NCBI GenBank assembly: GCA_045652125.1
Contig: JAZRTT010000047.1
Span: forward strand, 1 to 18,743
Origin: Avoscillospira sp045652125
GTDB lineage: Bacteria; Bacillota; Clostridia; Oscillospirales; Oscillospiraceae
Direction: 5' to 3'
Length of the DNA stretch: 18,743 nt
Each line of letters begins with the position of its first letter. The first letter of the stretch is position 1. Made by a program: the position numbers and the translations under genes. Below, in pieces: positions 15,083-18,743 of this stretch. The notes under the pieces were generated by a model. It had not been told where the DNA came from. It saw nothing but the letters and a program-made list of their open reading frames with translations, and did no database searches.

Positions 15083-15706
15083 ATGACAAGTAAAAGTATG
15101 AGGGATAACCCTCTATTTATGCGAAATAATTTTGCAACCGTAGGCAAGTGGGGTATCCCGCTTGTCAAGAAACAGGAACTCCCCACCGATGATATTATGT
15201 TGGTGGCTTGTTCCGATACAAGAGCAAACGACAATGAAGCCAACAAGAAAAAAGGCGTACATTTCTTCGTTGACGATTATCGTTTTTCGGGCATCTACGA
15301 TAACCCCGAACGCTCATTAGAACGCTACTCGCAATATGCGTTTTTACTCACACCCGATTTTTCAACCTATGCCGATATGGATTTATGGCGACAGCTTGAA
15401 AGCGTTGCTAAAAATCGTTGGGTAGGTGCTTATTGGCAAAGCAAAGGCAGAGTTGTTATCCCCACTATCAGTTGGGGTGATGCTCGTAGCTTTGAATTTT
15501 GCTTTGACGGGGTTGAGCAAGGCGGCATTGTTGCAGTAGGTATGATTGGATGCAAACACTCTCGCACTGCCTTTATGCGTGGCTATAACGAAATGTTAGA
15601 GCGTTTGAAACCTAAGATGATTATCGTATTCGGCGCACCGTTTCCCGAAATGAAAGGGAATATTGTGTCGGTGGACTACCAATCTTCAAGAAAGGTGGTG
15701 CGATAA
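15083..15706 (+). CDS. DUF4417 domain protein
   Basis: A 207-residue protein that I recognise as DUF4417, a family of unknown function found in phages and mobile elements of Firmicutes. Family-like features are the N-terminal GKWGIPLVKK, the central HFFVDDYRFSGIYDNPE at about 54-70, LLTPDFSTYADM near 89-100, QSKGRVVIPTISWGD near 118-132, and a Gly-rich GGIVAVGMIGCKHSR near 146-160. The alternation of strands with conserved Asp and Trp suggests an enzyme fold, but no catalytic motif can be named. It heads an operon with two small genes; the next starts one base after its stop. Confidence 0.78.
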   Translation: MTSKSMRDNPLFMRNNFATVGKWGIPLVKKQELPTDDIMLVACSDTRANDNEANKKKGVHFFVDDYRFSGIYDNPERSLERYSQYAFLLTPDFSTYADMDLWRQLESVAKNRWVGAYWQSKGRVVIPTISWGDARSFEFCFDGVEQGGIVAVGMIGCKHSRTAFMRGYNEMLERLKPKMIIVFGAPFPEMKGNIVSVDYQSSRKVVR

Positions 15707-15707
15707 T

Positions 15708-16082
15708 ATGGGCGGCAGAGGAACTTTTGCAAGTGGAAACAATGTTGCTTATACTTATCAAACGGTTGATAAAATAGACGGCGTAAAAGTGTTGCAAGGT
15801 ATAGATGGCAACGCAAAAGGCCTGCCCGTTGAAGCTCATTCAAGCGGCGCATATATTCAACTGCATCCTGACGGCAAGTTCAAAATGTATAGAGAATACG
15901 ACAGTGACCATTATCTAACAAAAGAAATTGCCTATCACCCAGAACCCAACTTAACGGGAAATCATAAGCCGGTTTTGCATATTCACGAATATAAGCGCGA
16001 TAATTTTAGCGATAGAACACCGCGCTTATTAACACGTTCAGAATATGAAAAATATAAAAAATATTTTAAGGGGTTGAGTTAA
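15708..16082 (+). CDS. Small basic protein starting MGGRG, unknown function (toxin-like candidate)
   Basis: A 124-residue protein without a recognised domain. It begins MGGRGTFASGN, a start often seen in small proteins encoded beside DUF4417 in Clostridia mobile elements. Residues about 45-124 form a compact basic domain rich in His, Tyr and Lys: GAYIQLHPDGKFKMYREYD, AYHPEPNLTGNHKPVLHIHEYKRDNF and a YEKYKKYF tail. Clustered His and Arg residues of this kind occur in nuclease-like toxins, which is only a hint. AAAGGTGG lies eight bases before the ATG. It overlaps the next gene by one base (TAATG), so the two are translationally coupled. No signal peptide is present. Confidence 0.78.
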   Translation: MGGRGTFASGNNVAYTYQTVDKIDGVKVLQGIDGNAKGLPVEAHSSGAYIQLHPDGKFKMYREYDSDHYLTKEIAYHPEPNLTGNHKPVLHIHEYKRDNFSDRTPRLLTRSEYEKYKKYFKGLS

Positions 16083-16372
16083 TGAAAGGTGGAAATGTTA
16101 ATAAGTTCATCGACCAAACAACATACGAAGAATGTGCGGTTATATACAATGGTGTAAAATACTTTTTTCACGGTATTATATTTGATAACGAAAAGAAGGT
16201 GTATTCTTATACCATTGATGTTTGGGATACCGATGGAAATTATGTAAAAACCGTATTTGACAAAACAGCTTCTACTATGGAAAAATGTTTAGAACTTGCT
16301 CAAAACGAGCCTATATTTGATGGCAAAACATTTTGGGAAGTTGAATCGGATATGGAATGGATTGAGTGGTAG
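16082..16372 (+). CDS. Small acidic protein, unknown function (immunity-like candidate)
   Basis: A 96-residue, soluble, acidic protein with no recognised domain. It looks beta-rich in the middle (VIYNGVKYFFHGIIFD, VYSYTIDVWDTDGNYVKTVFDK) and ends in an acidic, Trp-rich tail (FWEVESDMEWIEW). The start overlaps the stop of the basic MGGRG gene by one base, so the two products should be made in step. A basic small protein coupled to an acidic one is the layout of many toxin/immunity pairs; that role is inferred only from charge and order. A strong terminator follows 38 bases downstream. Confidence 0.75.
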   Translation: MKGGNVNKFIDQTTYEECAVIYNGVKYFFHGIIFDNEKKVYSYTIDVWDTDGNYVKTVFDKTASTMEKCLELAQNEPIFDGKTFWEVESDMEWIEW

Positions 16373-16409
16373 CAGGAGCAAAATCAATGGTAACAAAGGC
16401 CTTAACGAA

Positions 16410-16440
16410 CACGGTGCAGGAATTCTGCACCGTGTTTTTT
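16410..16440 (+). terminator. Terminator of the DUF4417 operon
   Basis: A perfect 10-bp stem (CACGGTGCAG with CTGCACCGTG) with loop GAATT, followed by six T residues. On the minus strand no T run follows, so it works in the plus direction only. Confidence 0.9.
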
Positions 16441-16453
16441 CACTAAAAACCAA

Positions 16454-16499
16454 TTCTACTATAGATTTTTGCAACTTTTTACACTTTTCTATAGTAGAA
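16454..16499. repeat. 12-bp inverted repeat near the right island end
   Basis: A perfect inverted repeat, TTCTACTATAGA at 16454-16465 and TCTATAGTAGAA at 16488-16499, with a 22-base spacer. It lies 35 bases inside the right direct repeat. On the minus strand it is followed by TTGGTTTTTA, so it could end the restored spoVAC transcript. It could equally be a recombinase site of the island. Confidence 0.65.
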
Positions 16500-16518
16500 C
16501 GACATCCATTTAACAGAT

Positions 16519-16962
16519 TTATAGCATCTGACATATCCAATAAATTATCCCGTAAACCACACTTGAAACGATACCATACACGATGACCGGTCCTGCTATT
16601 GCAAACATCTTCGCACCCACACCAAGAATAAAGCCTTCCGACTTAAACTCAACAGCCGGTGACACCACAGCATTGGCAAAGCCTGTAATGGGTACCAGCG
16701 TTCCCGCTCCGGCAATTTTAGCCAAATCGTCATAAAGGCTCAGGCCGGTGAACAGGGCGCTGAGGAAAATCATAGTGATGCAGGTGGCAGTCCCGGCGTC
16801 GGTCTTATCCAGCCCCATTGCCGAAAATCCATTCATCACCGCCTGCCCCACAACGCAAATGAGTCCGCCAATAAAAAATGCAAAGATCACATCTTTCCAC
16901 AACGGCGAATTGGGAGACATTTCCTTGATATATGCAGCATATTCCTTCTGTGACATTTTCAT
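16519..16962 (-). CDS. spoVAC: Stage V sporulation protein AC, with island-encoded C-terminus
   Basis: A 147-residue membrane protein matching SpoVAC, part of the SpoVA channel that moves dipicolinic acid into the forming spore and out at germination. Family blocks are FFIGGLICVVGQ near residues 26-37, AGAGTLVPITGFANAVVSPA near 84-103, EFKSEGFILGVGAKMF and GPVIVYG. Four or five hydrophobic segments are visible. AGGAGGG lies upstream of the ATG at 16962. The last residues (from about YGIIYWICQML) are coded by the inserted island and replace the original YGLIYWIMTSI, which is stranded at 13453-13485. Unusually, spoVAD and spoVAE do not follow; a terminator and a convergent gene did so even before insertion. 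Confidence 0.92.
   Translation of the reverse strand: MKMSQKEYAAYIKEMSPNSPLWKDVIFAFFIGGLICVVGQAVMNGFSAMGLDKTDAGTATCITMIFLSALFTGLSLYDDLAKIAGAGTLVPITGFANAVVSPAVEFKSEGFILGVGAKMFAIAGPVIVYGIVSSVVYGIIYWICQML
16535..16638 (+). repeat. Right direct repeat of the island (attR-like, 104 bp)
   Basis: The partner of 13469-13572: 90 bp perfect (16549-16638) plus 14 bp with two mismatches. It lies inside spoVAC and forms its 3' coding end together with 16 bases of island sequence. To the right, ordinary spoVAC sequence continues; to the left, island DNA begins. Confidence 0.92.
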
Positions 16963-16985
16963 CGTCGATCCCTCCTGATTTTTCT

Positions 16986-16991
16986 ATTATA
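16986..16991 (-). promoter_or_regulatory. Possible -10 element of spoVAC
   Basis: On the minus strand TATAAT lies 24 bases before the spoVAC ATG. An adjacent T7-A7 tract takes the place of a clear -35. spoVA genes are normally driven by forespore sigma-G; TATAATA resembles the sigma-G -10 (CATnnTA), but no good -35 is seen. Confidence 0.35.
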
Positions 16992-17019
16992 GACTTTTTT
17001 TAAAAAAATAACCGCAGCA

Positions 17020-17060
17020 GCAAAGGGCGGCCGCCGGATCTGCCGGCAGCCGCCCTTTGC
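17020..17060 (-). terminator. Strong hairpin after ccdA-tlpA, probable terminator
   Basis: A 12-bp perfect stem (GCAAAGGGCGGC with GCCGCCCTTTGC) with an inner GCCGG/CCGGC stem. On the minus strand a seven-T run follows after about 11 bases, further than usual. It insulates tlpA from spoVAC. Confidence 0.6.
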
Positions 17061-17131
17061 TCAAATATTCTGCATGGCACGCAAGTGGTAATATGCACCG
17101 TTTTTGACGCGGCACTCTTCGTCCATGTACG

Positions 17132-17716
17132 TTATTTCCCGGTGATCATATCGATGCCTTGCTGCAGCGTTTCTGCCCCGATGGCACCGGTAGCCTGTGC
17201 AACACCAAAGCCCTCTGCATCAATGAAAACCGTGGTCGGGAGGGAATATGCTCCATAAGCCTTTACCGCCTGCCCGTCTGTATCATAGACGACCGGGAAT
17301 GCGTAACCTTGTTCTTCGATAAAGGATGCTCCAATTTCCACCGTTTCTCTGCTGCCGTCGGTTACATTGACCATAAGAAACTGAACCTCGTCGCCCAGCT
17401 CCCGATACTTTTCTTCAAATTCCGGCATTTCCATAACGCAATAGCCGCACCAACTGGCCCAGAAGTTGAGGACAACAGGCTTTCCAACATAATCGGAAAG
17501 CTGCACCGCATTTCCCTCCACGTCATATACGGTAAAATCAGGTGCCTTTATCCGATTCGGTTCCGAATCCTCTGCCTCCGGTGTTTCTTCCGGCTGCTGT
17601 GCCGCCAGCTGATCGGCCTGCATAGTCTCCCCCAACCGATCGTAAAGCACATAGGCACCGCCTAACAGCAAAACAAACACCAAAATGAGGACCAAAACAA
17701 TCTTTTTCTTATGCAT
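17132..17716 (-). CDS. TlpA/ResA-like membrane-anchored thioredoxin
   Basis: A 194-residue protein with an N-terminal membrane anchor (residues 5-25), a Glu-rich linker to about 55 and a thioredoxin-fold domain. The active-site motif is WCGYC, with C90 and C93, and the cis-Pro lies in SLPTTVF near 158. It should act outside the membrane as a thiol reductase or oxidase, receiving electrons from CcdA. It starts nine bases after the ccdA stop, and its AAGGAG site overlaps that stop codon. In Clostridia such pairs serve extracytoplasmic redox, cysteine-rich spore coat or sulfur metabolism; the target here is unknown. No cytochrome c genes are seen, so cytochrome maturation is only one option. Confidence 0.92.
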   Translation of the reverse strand: MHKKKIVLVLILVFVLLLGGAYVLYDRLGETMQADQLAAQQPEETPEAEDSEPNRIKAPDFTVYDVEGNAVQLSDYVGKPVVLNFWASWCGYCVMEMPEFEEKYRELGDEVQFLMVNVTDGSRETVEIGASFIEEQGYAFPVVYDTDGQAVKAYGAYSLPTTVFIDAEGFGVAQATGAIGAETLQQGIDMITGK

Positions 17717-17725
17717 ACCTTCTCC

Positions 17726-18388
17726 TTATCCCAGCAAGCTCAACAGTTTCTCCATGGTCCCCGTCGCCATCAGAATGCCGACCAGAATGAGAAACATACC
17801 GCTGATTCTGTTTATGATATCATAATGCTTTTTGATCCAGTTAAATGCAGATTTCAGGTAGTCCATTAGCAGCGCACTAAAAATAAAGGGAATCCCCAGC
17901 CCCAGCGAATAGACAAGGAGCATCAGCATCCCCTCCAGCGTATGCCCCTGCTGAGAGGCCAGCATCAATGCAGAGCCGAGGAATGCCCCGACACAGGGGG
18001 TCCAGCTCACAGAGAACACCACGCCAAAGACCAACGCGGAGAAAAAGCCCATCTCCTTGTTCTCCACCTTTCGGCCCATACCGCGAAACAGGTTCAGCCT
18101 GAATACGCCCAGAAAATGCAGGCCAAAGAATGCCACAACTATGCCGGATACTATGTTCACCGCTGTCCGGTATTCTTTCAAAAAGCTCCCTGCCGTTCCC
18201 GCCAATGCACCAAGGATAACAAAGACAATCGAAAATCCGGTGACAAATCCCAACGGACCGCCAAGTGTTTTCCCTGTTTTTTGCACACCGCCACCTGCAA
18301 AATAAGACAGGTAAATTGGCAGCATGGGCAACAGGCAGGGAGAAATAAACGTGATAATGCCTTCCAGAAACACAACGATATACTGCAT
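17726..18388 (-). CDS. ccdA: CcdA-like membrane thiol-disulfide transporter
   Basis: A 220-residue six-helix membrane protein of the CcdA/DsbD-beta family that passes electrons from cytoplasmic thioredoxin to a thioredoxin-like protein outside. The two redox cysteines are visible in their usual settings: C18 in SPCLLP and C132 in TPCVGAF. Both Pro-Cys motifs lie in equivalent positions of the two three-helix halves. GTAGGAAAG precedes the ATG. It is the first gene of the ccdA-tlpA pair. No clear promoter was found; a conserved-looking hairpin lies 33 bases before the start. Confidence 0.92.
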   Translation of the reverse strand: MQYIVVFLEGIITFISPCLLPMLPIYLSYFAGGGVQKTGKTLGGPLGFVTGFSIVFVILGALAGTAGSFLKEYRTAVNIVSGIVVAFFGLHFLGVFRLNLFRGMGRKVENKEMGFFSALVFGVVFSVSWTPCVGAFLGSALMLASQQGHTLEGMLMLLVYSLGLGIPFIFSALLMDYLKSAFNWIKKHYDIINRISGMFLILVGILMATGTMEKLLSLLG

Positions 18389-18420
18389 GAATCTTTCCTA
18401 CCCTTTCTGAATAACCAACT

Positions 18421-18455
18421 TCCCCCTGACATTTTCATTGTAAATGCCAGGGGGA
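18421..18455 (-). other. Long hairpin in the leader of ccdA
   Basis: A 14-bp stem with one mismatch (TCCCCCTGACATTT against AAATGCCAGGGGGA) and a seven-base loop. No T run follows on either strand, so it is not a standard terminator. It may be a leader structure or an incomplete terminator of the upstream dehydrogenase gene. The rest of 18389-18607 shows no gene. Confidence 0.5.
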
Positions 18456-18607
18456 TTCGTGCTGCAATTTCTGCCTTCTGACAGACTGTAAGAAAGCAGT
18501 TTGAAAGTCCACCGAAATCGCAATTCATCCGGCGGTATTCCAAACTCATGATACCCTCAAATCAGGCAGCAAAGACTGCAAAAACTTGTTTTCTTTGAAC
18601 AGCACCG

Positions 18608-18743
18608 TTACAGGGGGTTTACCTGCTTGTCGATTCCCCAAACGGTCACGTCTTCAACAACCGCACGCTGAGGAAGATCTGCAACATAAAGTACGGTCTG
18701 TGCAATGTCCTCCGGCAAAAGCTTGTCTGTCGTTTCGCCAATG
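18608..18743 (-). CDS. Short-chain dehydrogenase/reductase, C-terminal end only
   Basis: This is the partial 3' end of a minus-strand gene that enters from the right edge of the window. The 45 codons read IGETTDKLLPEDIAQ..., VLYVADLPQRAVVEDVTVWGI, ending DKQVNPL and a TAA stop. The pattern PEDIAxxVLYxxxxPxRxxVxxVxV is the typical C-terminus of classical SDR enzymes of the YdfG-like group. The NAD(P)-binding and YxxxK motifs lie outside the window, so substrate and cofactor are unknown. Confidence 0.75.
   Translation of the reverse strand, partial: IGETTDKLLPEDIAQTVLYVADLPQRAVVEDVTVWGIDKQVNPL

Larger units (their letters stand above)
13469..16638. mobile_element. 3.07-kb island inserted in the 3' end of spoVAC, no integrase seen
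   Basis: The bases between two 104-bp direct repeats are an AT-rich insert with a unit length of 3,066 bp (repeat to repeat). The left repeat carries the original end of spoVAC, and the right repeat joins the rest of spoVAC to a replacement tail coded by the island. This is the usual outcome of site-specific integration at the 3' end of a gene. The cargo is an XRE regulator, an ImmA-type protease, a DUF4417 protein and two small overlapping genes, all on the plus strand. No recombinase, transposase, relaxase or replication gene was found on either strand. It may be a satellite needing a helper integrase, or a remnant of a larger phage or ICE. Confidence 0.85.

Noticed and set aside
14787..15093. 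Two short frames (64 and 76 codons) between the ImmA-type and DUF4417 genes
   Set aside because: One overlaps the end of the protease gene. The other runs through hairpins and the promoter of the next operon, with a low-complexity Lys-rich end. Treated as a structured intergenic region.
13469..16638. Interpretation as a simple insertion sequence or composite transposon
   Set aside because: No transposase is present, and the flanking repeats are 104-bp direct copies of a gene end, not short target duplications with terminal inverted repeats.
1..18743. CRISPR array
   Set aside because: No set of short regularly spaced repeats was seen anywhere; the only long repeat is the two-copy 104-bp pair.

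Overview
The window reads as chromosomal DNA of a spore-forming, low- to mid-GC Gram-positive bacterium of the class Clostridia, probably a gut Oscillospiraceae/Ruminococcaceae-type organism. This rests on the strong AGGAGG-type ribosome binding sites, sigma-A-like promoters, a spoVAC sporulation gene, a type-2 argC, an M29 aminopeptidase and a CcdA/TlpA pair. The lineage is inferred; the window holds no rRNA or other marker gene.

Layout. (1) Positions 1-200: the end of a tRNA cluster, tRNA-Met(CAT) and tRNA-Glu(TTC), closed by a strong terminator. (2) 249-5639, minus strand: a six-gene operon with tight gaps or overlaps. In transcription order it encodes an M29 aminopeptidase, a FliB-like cysteine-cluster protein, a DUF89 phosphatase, a phytol/dolichol-kinase-like membrane protein, a DUF92 (VTE6-like) membrane protein and a HAD phosphatase. 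The two membrane proteins together suggest two-step prenol phosphorylation. (3) 5680-7030, plus: a lipoprotein of unknown function, driven by a promoter that overlaps the divergent operon promoter. (4) 7038-11398, plus: the arginine operon argC-argJ-argB-argD, with a good promoter, two ARG-box-like sites and a terminator. It covers the cyclic acetylated pathway from glutamate to ornithine. (5) 11412-13455, plus: a compact cytoplasmic GH78-like (alpha-L-rhamnosidase-like) glycosidase and a bidirectional terminator.

(6) 13469-16638: the most unusual part, a 3,066-bp AT-rich island inserted in the 3' end of spoVAC. It is bounded by a 104-bp direct repeat, 90 bp of it perfect. The chromosomal spoVAC tail is stranded at the left end, and the island supplies a replacement tail so that spoVAC stays open. 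The island encodes an XRE repressor, an ImmA-type metallopeptidase, a DUF4417 protein and two overlapping small genes that could be a toxin/immunity-like pair. It has no recognisable integrase, transposase or replication gene, so it resembles a satellite or cargo element mobilised in trans, or a deletion remnant. (7) 16519-16962, minus: the restored spoVAC. (8) 17020-18388, minus: ccdA-tlpA, a membrane thiol-redox relay. (9) 18608-18743, minus: the C-terminal end of a short-chain dehydrogenase that enters from the right edge.

Regions 2-5 and 7-9 are ordinary core-type genes. The island in region 6 is where undescribed biology is most likely.
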